Positions 51,501 through 62,283 of a DNA stretch of 64,000 nt are shown piece after piece. The stretch is from Rachycentron canadum (lineage: Eukaryota; Chordata; Actinopteri; Carangiformes; Rachycentridae): positions 11,633,435 to 11,697,434 of the forward strand of contig CM076650.1 of NCBI GenBank assembly GCA_038496675.1, given 5' to 3'. The notes below the pieces were generated by a model. That model was given only the letters and a program-made list of their open reading frames with translations, had not been told where the DNA came from and searched no databases. Position 1 is the first letter of the stretch; every line of letters begins with the position of its first letter. The translations under genes were made by a program, and so were the position numbers.

Positions 51501-54360
51501 GGTAAAATAAACATGTTGACAGCCTGGTACAAAAAAAAAAGAACAAAACAAAAAAAAAAACTGGCTATCCCTCCAATTTCTCACTATGAATTGGGTTTTC
51601 TTTTTTGAGGGACATATATGCTCAATGTCCACAAGTCCATCCTATCCCGACCTGTGTGGCACTGACATTATTTTCAGCATGTGAATTAATTCTGTCCTTA
51701 TTTGATGAAACATTAAAACAAGTAGTTTTATATTATAGTTTGATTTATATCAGCAGTTTTCTGTGTTTTACTGTTACAGCTGAAAAACCCATAAAAAAAG
51801 ATGCTGACAAGGCAGAGAAATGTTTAAAATTTCATCAGTCAAACACTTCTTATCTACTCTTTAACCTCTGTGAAGGCACTGGGTAAATATGGACTCGAGA
51901 AGATACACGCCTCACATGTGCACTCTCTTTTTGAAGGCTAATGTTAATAGTCGATAGTTAATAATTGTAGGGCCAATAATAGTCAGTGATGGAAGGAAAT
52001 AGGATAGGATTTTCTCTCTGACTGACCAGGCTTAGTGGAGGTTACTCTCTCTTTCCTCATTCAATTACAGACAGACATAAATCAGCCTGTTTTTCCAGCC
52101 ATTTTGGGCAACCGCTGACCACTTTATTATGACCTTGTTCAAATTTGCAAAGGGAATTTTTACTCTTTGCCACTATGTCCCTTGCACTGTATAATTTTAA
52201 CAGTGACAGCTTCGGCTCATTAAGGTACCATCTGGTGTAATGCAAAATAAAAGAGGAAAGCACTGAATAGTGTGTAGACCTCCAACAGAGCTTAATAATC
52301 TTATAAGCCGTTACTTTCACATTCAGTCATGGACTAGATAGATTAAAAAAAAAAAAAAAAAAAAGCTATGTTTATCCCGACTATAGTGTGAATCAAAACC
52401 AATATATTTCTTTTTGGTGTCTATTAGGCCATGAATCTGTGGTTTAACTTTAAAATATCCCCAGTTTTAGCAGAAATATGTATGTGCTGCTCTCATTACA
52501 ATTCTTACTGCTCAGTACACATAACGTTTGCAGATCAAGATATGCCCCAGGCATACAGTCAAAGATTCCTAAATAAAGTATTGTAGCAGTAGCATTGACA
52601 AACTACAAACAATCTAAATTGTACATTACGTCTGAAATATTGACAAACACCCAAATCTCTAAAATGCAATATGCAGAGTTGAGTGGCCGATGGATTTCTA
52701 AAGCTAATATGCTTTATTTGTAGATATATAGTTAATGTTTTCATGACCGCTGTTGATTAATCAGCACAAATGGTTGGTTCAGCACACAGCAGCTGAAACT
52801 GTAAAGCTGGGGCTAACACACGAAACAAGGTGGTGCTAATTAAAAATAATGAGCTGCATCAGTTGTGCATGTTCCAGTCATATATTATAAGCTACCGGTA
52901 TCATCAGCTTTTATCACAGCTTAACATAACATTATTGCACATCAGTGCATGTTTCACTTGACCATAACCTTGCTGTTATCCAGTAGCCTTCAGACTTGCA
53001 TTTCACTGAGCACACAGCCTCTGAGCAATACAGAGTATTTTTAACAAGAAATTGCAACATTAAAGTTGACCATTTATCATTAGTATATGAAGAAAACACA
53101 TTACAGGTTTTTGCAGTGTACTTTATATGTGTGCTATAGCTGCCTTATCAGCGTTCTTCTAATAGGCTGCTGTTATTTGTGTTGCAGTATCCTATAGTGA
53201 ATAATGTAAAGTAATGTAAAGAGGCATTTGTAGAGCCAGAAACTTGAAGCTAAGTATCATCTCTTTCTTGGGTGCAAGCATTATGCAGGGTGGAACTGTT
53301 ATTAAAACAATTACTGTACAGTAGATGAAGCTGCAGACAGCAGCTGTTTAGCACAGCTTAGCATAAGGAGTGGAAACACATGTCCATGGCAAAAAAAAAA
53401 AAAAAGCATGGCATCAATGATATCAATCATTTCATCTAATAGTTGGCAAGAGAGTGAATAATTTAATTTCCCAATATGTATGAACTAGTCCTTCAATGGG
53501 ATATCATTGTCAGTCCATTGCTCAAAAAGTATGAATATATAGAGTTTATAAACAAAAGAACAAGTAGACAAAATTGTTTTCTCGGAAAGTGATGACGTGA
53601 TTGAAAGCTCTCAAAAAAGCTGCCAGTTGCTGTTTCCTTAGCAAAGAATGAGCTTTCAATCTGAACGTGTAACACAGCGTGAAAGAGAAGCCCTGAAAGA
53701 GAAAAACAAGGAAAGAAACAAGAGATAAAAAATAAATGTGAACATACAATTCTGACAAGTTGGTAAAGACCTTGTGATATGATCAAAAGCTGTAGAACAA
53801 CTTCTAATCTGACCTTTTGTGGTGAGATTGCCAGGTTTACAATCTGATGAATCTTGGCAAACACCATTAAGTTTATTTTAGGAAGTATAAACTACAACCT
53901 ACACTGAATTGCCTTTTATAGAAAGAAAGTCTTGGCAAATTTGACCCTGGTTTCATGTGGAAAGAACAGTTACTGAAACAGGAAGTAGACATTGTCACAC
54001 TCCAGGGATGAATTAGATTGGTGACCAACTAATTTTGTCTTTACTCTTTGCTTACTGCTGCAAACATCTAATTCTGATGTTTGTGAATTAATTGATTTAA
54101 AGTGAAAAGTTTTAAATTTTATAATTCAGAATACTTCTAAGGTGATATTGAATAAATATAGCTTAGTGGTCAGGTTGCTTATCCTATTACCACAAGAAGA
54201 AAATAAACATGCCACATGCACCCCATGTGTTGTCAACGTACTTTAAACCTGTTTTGCAAAAGGTGTGATAGTAAGACCCCCAGGCTAGGTATCGCCACCC
54301 TCCTCGACACACAGCTGTAATGGGACCTCACTTACAGTCACCTACCCCTCACTCACACTG
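48504..54360. other. Intergenic
   Basis: Simple tracts only: A runs at 49983-49997, 52346-52364 and 53391-53405, and the GT repeat at 50617. The minus frame at 53493-53867 is hydrophobic but matches no family I can name. Confidence 0.5.
50617..50651. repeat. Imperfect (GT)n microsatellite with GC interruptions
   Basis: GT units are interrupted by gc (gtgtgcgtgtgtgtgcgtgt). Confidence 0.95.
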
Positions 54361-54580
54361 ACCATCTCTCACCCTATTTTCATCCATCACTGACACAAGT
54401 GAAACTGACAAAATAACAGCCCCCCATTCCCAAACTGTCCATCACTCTAAAGGTCAACACAACACTATGGCCTTGGTCCCCATCCAAACCCTTCACCCAA
54501 CAGTACACTGTCCATTACACTTGGAGACAGCACTGTGGCCCTTGCCCTTTCCCCCCTCTGACTGTCCATCACTGCCATCC
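54361..54580 (+). repeat. Decayed tandem repeat with ctgtccatcac motif
   Basis: Related words recur in order: ctgaccatctctcacc, catccatcactgacac, aaactgtccatcactctaaa, acactgtccattacacttgg and gactgtccatcactgccatc. Two adjacent units also share cactatggccttggtcccc versus cactgtggcccttgccctttc. The unit is about 60-75 bp and highly diverged. The sequence is more CT/GC-rich than its surroundings. Confidence 0.45.
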
Positions 54581-57500
54581 AGGTGAGAAGGTAATTGGGG
54601 AGGTTCTGCCTGAGGAAGGCAGCAGCTGCTGACAGCATCCAGAGTGCGAAGAACCTGTACCAGCAAGACAGCAAGCCAGCCAGCTGCTGTTTTACGACAC
54701 TTGTTCAACGCATCTGTGCACGTTACGAAGGCTCCTGTGGCGTGTGATGCTGCGGGACATATGTGTAAAATATAATCTTGTGCTGATGTTTGATGCATAT
54801 TCTCTGCACGCTAGACTTCAGACAGAACTTGCATCACTTCTCTGGTCACTGGTATTATGATCTGTGGAGATTAAAAAAAAAGGACTGTTGGAAGCTACAT
54901 CATGTGGGTCATGTAAAACTATCTGCACAACCAACCTAGTGAAGGTAAAGACCTTTAGATGCACGGCCAAACAAATGGAGAATTGTTTTTTATCATTCAA
55001 ATATCTGGGAGTATATTCGTCCAATACAGTGTCTTCAGGGATTACATTCATTTCACACATTGGAGGATTTAGATGCAGTTCCAATATTTAAGTATCAATG
55101 CAGGAAGTAGTGTACCCTTAAACTAGCAAAGTGAGGATGCAGAGGTCGATTGGGGATGGTGGATGAGTGGTGTTCAGAGATATATCCAACATTCACAAAA
55201 AGTTAATCTTATCTCAATCTTAACCAATTTTTTTACTTTCCTCACCCTAACCTTTAAGGTTTCCAAAACCTCACTCTCTCTCTAGCCAAACCCAAGTTAC
55301 CACGAGCAGATATTGAAGAAAAAGAGACTTGTTAAAACACTGGCCTTGAGTGAAATGTAGGATGACATCGTTCTACGATATGGTTGATATGTGAAGATCA
55401 AAACAATAAGATACAATTAGATTGAACATATTATTTCCGTCGCTATAGTTTCTACAAATTTGCTGTAAACGGCAGGTTTTTTAAACAAAGTGCAACATGA
55501 ATGCGTGCTTTATATGATAATATAACACAGGCATAAGTGTCAGCTGTAAGGACATCACAGCGTGGAAACCTCACTGTGAACACAGTGATATGAATACTGG
55601 TTGTTTCTTAATTAATGATATTGTGCGTTGTCTATTACTCCCGTTGTGTTTTACTTTACTTCAACATCACAGTTGATAAGTTTGCAGTTTTGTTTTTCCA
55701 ACCTACATTGCAAATACCACACAAATGTTAACCAAAGTCAGTGACATTACTAAGACAGGCTCTGTGAACAAATGATACAAATTAAAGTGAGCTCTTGTTT
55801 CATCAGCATTTAAAACCTCAAACTAAGTGCTGAAATTGAAATTCTCTTGTCTTTTAGAGAAAAAAAAAAAAAAAGTCTGGATTGACGTCCAAGCTAACAC
55901 ACTCGCTAAATAAAATCCAACTTTTAACTAACTTGTAAGCTTGAAGAGTTTCATTTCCCCTTCTTTAATATCTCCATGTTGAATTAGAGATGAACAATCC
56001 TACAGTAAAGAGTTGGGGTTGAGTTGGACTGATTAGGAAAAACATGGTCTCAGATGGTTGGTGTTCTAGCAATTTTAATTCACAGCTACTAGTTCACCAA
56101 GTAACCCTGCAAGTAGTCTCCACATCAGCAAGCTTCTTGAATTAAATATTTTTGCAAAGATGTGAGGATAATTTTTTTTTCTCTGCCAGTGCAACCAAGC
56201 CTAAAGACTTTTTTTTTCTAGCTGTGAGTGCCCCAGCCTGTGCTACTGGGACCTTTTCATATTCTCAGCGATAGAGACATTGTGCCGGGGGAACGGTTGG
56301 ATTATCGACCGTCTACCAGGATCACATTTTTGCTTTAATCATTTGCTGTACGGCCAGAAACCATTTACATCCCCCCGGTCTGGATTTTAAGATTGAAAAC
56401 ATAGAATGAGTCAGACGGAGAAGTCTGAATCTGGGCAGCCACACTGAAATGCCATGCCCACTTGACCTCCTCAGACACATTCAAGGAGTTGAGTTAGAGA
56501 AGAAGGAAGCATGCGAAAAGAATTACTGGCACAAGGCTTTAAAATGAGCAATCTGCGTGTGTGTGAGTGTGTGTTACCCAGACATTTGCAAAGCATAGCC
56601 CAGCATTCAGAGGAAATCATGAAATTTCCAGACTCTCCCCATCTGACACCTTGCAGGAGAAAATTAGAATTAGAAACAAGTTTGACCCTTTTCCTGGAAG
56701 AACATCTAAAGAGCTAAAATTATAAGTAAATAAAGAAGATTTCAAGTCCTTTCACCTAAATTACAACAAATCTGTAGGATGTATCAGTGGTTTCAAGCAG
56801 AAATGATTCTTCCACTGCGAAATATTTACTGACGTGTTGTATCACAAATGATTGAGGCCATATGCAGGAACCCAACTGCAACAAAAAATCTGTGCCTTTC
56901 TTGTGCTACATTTCGAGAACACTCCAGCCATTGATTTGTTTCTATTGAGATGGTAACTTCGTCAATGGGTAAAAGAAGACACTAACCAGGTCACCTTAAG
57001 ATGATTTAACTCTGCGTGTTGTGATTCAATTTTCATTTCGTGTTACAAAACAACTGCATCCATAAAAGAGGTTGCTTTACAGCACTGATGTCCATCTGTG
57101 CAGATGGCAGAGTCTCCTGTGTGTTCAGTGTCAGAAGGCACCTGACACCAGAGACCGAAAGCCAAAAACCGTATTGCAGCAGCTGGTTGTATGCTGTTCA
57201 TCACCACTCTGCCTCTGGGACTTTCAAGTCATTTTTCCTCTCCGTCTATTTTTATAGTTTGTCTGAAGGAGGTTTGTTTAACTAGATTAGAACTCTGTTT
57301 TAATCCTTTTAATGCAGCACATCCCTTGTAGATATCTCGCAAATCAAAGTATTAATATCCTACACTGCAGTGGCATTTCTGTTACCATCGTTATTTCTTT
57401 TTAATTATTTCTTTTTAATTTTAAAAGAGAACGGGCTGTCAGCCAACATGTCATGTTTTATTTGGATACTAGAGATGGATACACACAGGGATTATTGTAG

Positions 57501-59364
57501 TTAGACAGCACCACAGCCAGGAATTAATCCCTCCATTAAGTGGACCGTGTCACAACTTCTCCCCCATGGCCCTGTTTCCTAAACACAGAGTACTTTGGAG
57601 ATGCACGGATGCCTGATGCCTGTTGTGTTCAATGGTCATTAGTGGGACTATGTGGATACATCAAGAGCCTTATTCGGTATCTGTGACTAAACTGCTGAAT
57701 TATCTAATCTTGCGTTGTGTGAGTAGCCACTGGGACAACGATACTTGACGTTGCTTTTAATTCAAGGAATATCATAGCAAGCAATCAATTTATTCGCTCT
57801 CCACGCTGTGATGGCAGGGTGTGTCAGTGATGCCTGGAACGCATTGTACTGTCTCTGAAAAATGAAATAATTCACTGAGACCACTTGACATGAAGGGAGG
57901 TTAAAGCCAGGGCTCAGCAGCTTCCCAAAGACCAATATAAATGTCAACAACCTATATAAACGTCTCATTTGCACCGTACACACCGATAACTCTTTGCCCT
58001 TAGAGCTCACTTTTGTATCAAGAGCCCCGAGCATTTCTGGCCTTCCTTGACTTGCTGACTAGTGATGTCTTCGGCTTCAGTTGAGTCTCGGCTCACTCAC
58101 CAGTCTTCCTGTTTCAATGCTCCTGTCCTTCCCTCAACAACCCAGCAGGCTTAAGAGAGATTGACAAGGGCTTCAGTGGTCAATGCTGGCTTATATACCT
58201 GACACGGACTCAGCAGTTAAGTTTGAGACTGTGAGAAACAGACATAGCTTTGACTACTAAATAAAAGGATGGCAATCTAGCAAACTGTTTTAAGGAACTG
58301 TGATCACTCCTGAAAGGCCATTCCTGAAATCACCCCCTAATTCACTTATTACTGACTGTAAAACAGACACTCGGTACAGTTGTTTACCCGATAGTACAAT
58401 TTTAAATGCTCATCTATGAATCTGTTGCTGTATTCATATCACACATATCACCTTTTTTCATTCCTTTGTGAATATTGGGATATTACATAGTGTATACATT
58501 TCACACAAGTTGGAGAGTCAAATGCAGTGGAGGGTAAATGTAGATAATGTATACTATAGTAAATAGGTAATGATTTCAGACACAACATATAAACTATAAA
58601 CACAGAAATGCAGAAGAGGCTGATGGACATGTCATTAGTTTCACAGGGGTTTTGTCATATACCAAAGTTTTGAACCACTTGAAATTTTGATGTTATGATG
58701 GTGCTGTGTGAGTAAAGTGATCACCTAGGTAATTACAATACATCCTCCAGGGACCATGAATGTTTGTATCATATTCAAGATACTTTTAAAACCTCAAAGT
58801 GATGCTATAGAAGAAAAGTCAGGAGATCACCATAGTGATTAAGATTAAGATGGGGACTATGAATGTCTACACAAAATTTTCATATAAATGCATTTGATAG
58901 ATATTGACATTCTTCAGTCTGGACCAAACTGACTGACCAACACTGGCATCCCCAGAGCCACACAGATAAAAGTATCGTATAGCGTATGTAAAAAAAAAAA
59001 TCTGCTCTATGCAAATTTGGCAGGTGCGGTAGACAGTTTGTGTGGACGATCTGATAATGTTTCACAAAGATAGCACTAACAGTGCTGACCTAAGAGTAAT
59101 TATCCTATGTCAAAATAGAGAATTAATGGGTCTTCACCTGTGACCCTGAATAAATATGGCTTTTCTTGCTTTTAGTACTAATAGTCATGTTTTTCTGGCA
59201 TTGAATCTCTTCATCTGAATGTGTTGAATGGTATCTGTTTTGTCAGTTTACTCTGATTAATAAAAACAATCACTGCTATAATACCAACAGTGAGATTAAT
59301 GAAGTAGCCACTGCAAGGTGCTGCAAAGAAAGACACGTGGAACTTTGAGGGTCAAGTTGAGGGA
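54581..59364. other. Intergenic downstream of ctnna2, nothing recognised
   Basis: A 14-bp tandem duplication (atttctttttaatt) lies at 57388-57416 and an A run at 55859-55874. No exon is visible. Part of this stretch could be ctnna2 3'UTR if a distal poly(A) site is used. Confidence 0.5.
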
Positions 59365-59370
59365 TTTATT
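59365..59370 (-). promoter_or_regulatory. Candidate poly(A) signal AATAAA
   Basis: This is a canonical hexamer on the minus strand about 820 nt beyond the ctnna2 stop, followed within 40 nt by a GT/T-rich segment. It is the first AATAAA after the one that abuts the stop codon. It would give a 3'UTR of ordinary length. No transcript evidence is available. Confidence 0.35.
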
Positions 59371-60040
59371 AGAGAAGGGTGAATATAAAGGTACTGTATG
59401 CAGGGATTTCTATTCTCTGAGCAAACCACAACTAGTCAAACCTCTCTGTCTATATTTATACGCTACACAACTTCCAATCAAGGTCATCATAGTTAGTGAT
59501 GTAATAATTAAATAAATGAATTTAAAAAGGCAATACAATAGACCATAAGTGTGCTTTGGAAAACACACCATATGGATAATTATTATAATAATTATCAGGA
59601 ACAAGGAAACTACTTGGATGCCGACACTTCCAGGTATCTTTAACATAAGTTATTCCTAGCACTACAGGTTAACATTCAAATTGAAAAAAAATATCAAGAA
59701 GGAACATACCAACACTGATATATTCCCTTTAGAATAACTCCTCTACTGAACCATTCAGGGTTTCCATTCAGACAATTTAAATGTGTATACAAGCAGCCAG
59801 TCAGTAGCATGTTAATGATATAGCTGGAACATCAACTGCCACAAATTTTTAAAATGCCACTTTCCTCCTCTGATATGTTTCTTTTTTTACACTCCTATAT
59901 TTTCAAAAGTAGTCGTGTTTGTGTCACATTTTGGATCTCACATATTAAGCTACAATAAGATCGATAAATAGTGTTGGGTGTGTGCCGGCTGTCTGTGAGC
60001 CACAAGGCCCACAGTATTCGCAGGAGCCGCAGTGTGGCAG

Positions 60041-60046
60041 TTTAAT
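60041..60046 (-). promoter_or_regulatory. Candidate poly(A) signal ATTAAA
   Basis: The minus strand reads ATTAAA about 142 nt beyond the ctnna2 stop, with a GT-rich segment (actgtgggccttgtgg) starting about 25 nt downstream. It would give a short 3'UTR. ATTAAA occurs often by chance in AT-rich DNA. Confidence 0.3.
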
Positions 60047-60187
60047 ATGTACTGTAGTCCTCCTGAGGTGTCACCAAGCACAAACAGAGGTGGGTTAACA
60101 CAATGTAAAAAGGGACTTCTTCAACTTGTCAGCGTCATGTTTTGTTGTTTTTCTTGGATAAGCGTGACATATTTTTTAAATTTTATT

Positions 60188-60475
60188 TTAGAAGGAATCC
60201 ATGGCCTTGAATTCACTGAGGGCCTGGACAGGGGAGATGTGTTTCTTCTGGGAGCCTCGTCGCACACGTGTTTGACACTCCTCGGGCTTCTCCCTTTTTA
60301 CCAGCGGCTTCTTCTCAGGAGCCTTCATACGCCAAGACACCACGGGTGAGTTAACTGCTGCTGTGCCGTACACCTTCTGGTACTTGGTGGAGGCTACATA
60401 AGATGCCTTTACAGTTAGCACCACTGCGTTCATTAGGTTCTTGGCTGCTTGGATCAGGGAGGTGGCACTATCCAG
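60188..60475 (-). CDS. ctnna2: ctnna2 terminal coding exon (alpha-N-catenin C-terminus)
   Basis: This exon encodes the last 95 residues plus a TAA stop of a neural alpha-catenin, the actin-binding adaptor that joins cadherin-beta-catenin complexes to F-actin at adherens junctions and in growing neurites. The peptide starts LDSATSLIQAAKNLMNAVV, continues VKASYVASTKYQKVYGTAAV, then KAPEKKPLVKRE, and ends ISPVQALSEFKAMDSF. The VYGTAAVNSP stretch and final Phe fit CTNNA2; CTNNA1 as I recall it has SQGMASLNLP and ends in Ile. On the minus strand the exon follows a pyrimidine-rich tract ending cccttgccctcttgtag, and its first codon CTG is in phase 0, matching the preceding exon. It carries the last helix of the vinculin-like actin-binding bundle and the basic C-terminal tail. 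Identification rests on near identity to the remembered family sequence. The choice of CTNNA2 over CTNNA1/3 is strong but not tested by alignment. Confidence 0.97.
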   Translation of the reverse strand: MDSATSLIQAAKNLMNAVVLTVKASYVASTKYQKVYGTAAVNSPVVSWRMKAPEKKPLVKREKPEECQTRVRRGSQKKHISPVQALSEFKAMDSF

Positions 60476-62148
60476 CTACAAGAGGGCAAGGGCAGTTGGA
60501 GGGGAAAGAGAGAGAGAGAGAGAGAGACACTCTGAGTCAAGTCAAAAGGTTTGCCTGCAAGAGAAAAATCCCATATAAAGTACACTTCATCAGGGTCTGT
60601 GTCCGTTAAGACCAAAAAAAGGGCACTCAACAAGCACATTAGGACATATTAGCTACATACAGCACTTAGGGGGTCTGTGCTGCAGCTAGCAATTAAGCAG
60701 GATACACACATGGCCGTCTCTATATGACATCTTACTTTAGCAGTTCTTAATTAGCAGAGGCAAGGGTCAGGTGTACCTCTGTCTCGGTCTGTTTTGTTTG
60801 GCTGACATTTAAGGGTCGGCGGCCAGTGGGCCTCCTCCTGCCTCATGCTGAGACGAGTCAACTGTGCAGATTTAATGAGTGTGGACTCCAGCTGGCCACC
60901 ATGAAAAGGTTAAAATCTCAGCAGGGCTTGCATATCTCATGTGGGTCAAACTATAATAGAGTCTTGAGAAATCATGAAGAACTTTACCAACACAAGATGC
61001 AAGAAAACATAAAGCAAGATAAAAGCAGATAAAAGCCAAGTCTGATTTTGATTAGAGGAACAAATCAAACTCAGACAGTTAATAAGGAAAATCTCTGCAG
61101 ATAAAAGACTGAATGATTTCACTTTTTCTTTAAAAGAAAGTCTGATACCTAAATTCAGGATATTGGCAGATAGAGGGTACAGTAATGATTTTTGCTCATT
61201 TAAAATCAGAGCGGAGCTAAAGACAGTAATGAATGTGTATTTAATGTGAATCATTGTACTCTTCAGCATGGCATTCTGGCTGAGAGAAGGGATCCCTTCT
61301 GTCCTTGCTGAGGAGTTAAAATTTGTCTTAGACATCTTCCTTATCCAAATTGAGGGTCTAAGTATAAAGGGTGTTGCGTGATATAAAGATAGTAAAATGC
61401 TAATATGTGATTTGTGAAAACTGACTTAATACCCGATAAGTTTAATAAAGTCAGTATCATCACCCCAATGACGTATAGGGTTGTTGCATCATAAAAAAAA
61501 AGAAGTTTATTGTGTGATCAAGTAGCTTTATGAAGAGATGAAATCCCTTCATATAGGCTTCTATTACCTTTGTATTTGGATTTAACAAGAGAGCTATTAT
61601 ATTATTATGAGGTCAAACTTTTTCATTAATTCTAGGTGTCAAAATAGAGAGTATGCATGCATCATGTGCCTTTTTCATCTTTCAAGTATTAAAATAATAT
61701 ATTTTTCAGTTTAAAAGAGGACTTATTTATTATTATTATTATTATTTATAAATAGATTTATTTATGTTGCATTGCTATAATATTGAACATATATTTTATG
61801 TACATTGAAAGGTTTAAATGTCAAGTGCAAGCAATGTGGGATAACTGTCTAATTTTACTTTGAGCTGTGATAATAGGGTTCATGAGGCAGGGAAAAAAGC
61901 CTGCGCTGCATCTTTCTGGTATTATTAGATAGTAATCAGTCTGAAATAATTGCATCAGCCTTAATACGCATGACCCTTCATCTGGTCTTCTAAGCTTCAT
62001 TGTGACCTTGAACCAAAAGGTTTGCCCACACACAGTGCACAGTGACTGGCATAAAATAACCAAGTTTAGGGACTCAAGTGCAAAAGCCTATCAAGAGCAC
62101 AAGTGATAATGAAGCTGGTTGTGTGCTGCTCTGCGTAAATAGACTTAC
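60476..62148 (-). other. ctnna2: ctnna2 last intron (1,673 bp)
   Basis: The intron runs from donor gtaagt (62148 downwards) to acceptor tgtag (ending at 60476), with a long pyrimidine tract before the acceptor. It is phase 0. It holds a GA run at 60509-60527, a TTA-rich run near 61727-61746 and otherwise AT-rich unique-looking sequence. In mammals, an alternative 144-nt exon encoding 48 residues of the longer alpha-N-catenin isoform lies between these two exons. I could not find an in-phase exon with splice sites resembling it here. Confidence 0.9.
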
Positions 62149-62283
62149 TCCAGACACGATGAGCTCTCCACCCAGGTTCTGAACCTCAGCTTTCACCTTG
62201 CTGCAAATGTTGAGCTGATGACAGTACAAGGCAATTCTTTGCAGGTAGGCCAGCAGGTCCTGCTTGCACGCGGAATCAGGGCA
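62149..62283 (-). CDS. ctnna2: ctnna2 penultimate coding exon
   Basis: This exon is exactly 135 nt, 45 codons, in phase 0 at both ends. Its peptide begins CPDSACKQDLLAYLQRIALY and ends VKAEVQNLGGELIVSG, a block almost invariant in vertebrate alpha-catenins. On the minus strand it is preceded by the acceptor tract cttcttttccattcag and followed by the donor gtaagt. It forms part of the five-helix actin-binding domain near the C-terminus. With the terminal exon it accounts for about 140 of the roughly 905 residues of the family. An open frame continues past both borders (62074-62601), but the parts outside the splice sites are intron, and the upstream part overlaps an interspersed repeat. The next upstream exon, which should encode the AGSRMDKL region, is not visible before base 64000. 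Confidence 0.97.

Larger units (their letters stand above)
59365..60187 (-). other. ctnna2: Probable ctnna2 3'UTR region
   Basis: The sequence following the TAA stop on the minus strand must include the 3'UTR, but its end cannot be fixed. An ATTAAA lies about 140 nt after the stop (60041-60046), followed by a GT-rich stretch. A canonical AATAAA lies about 820 nt after the stop (59365-59370), followed by gtgtctttctttgc. The outer limit here is drawn at the second signal only as a working choice. Confidence 0.45.

Noticed and set aside
53493..53867. 124-codon hydrophobic minus frame
   Set aside because: No conserved motif, helix pattern or splice context could be recognised; T-rich DNA on the coding strand gives hydrophobic codons by default.
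60182..60187. AATAAA immediately after the ctnna2 stop codon as the poly(A) signal
   Set aside because: It abuts the stop, leaving essentially no 3'UTR; other candidates lie further downstream.
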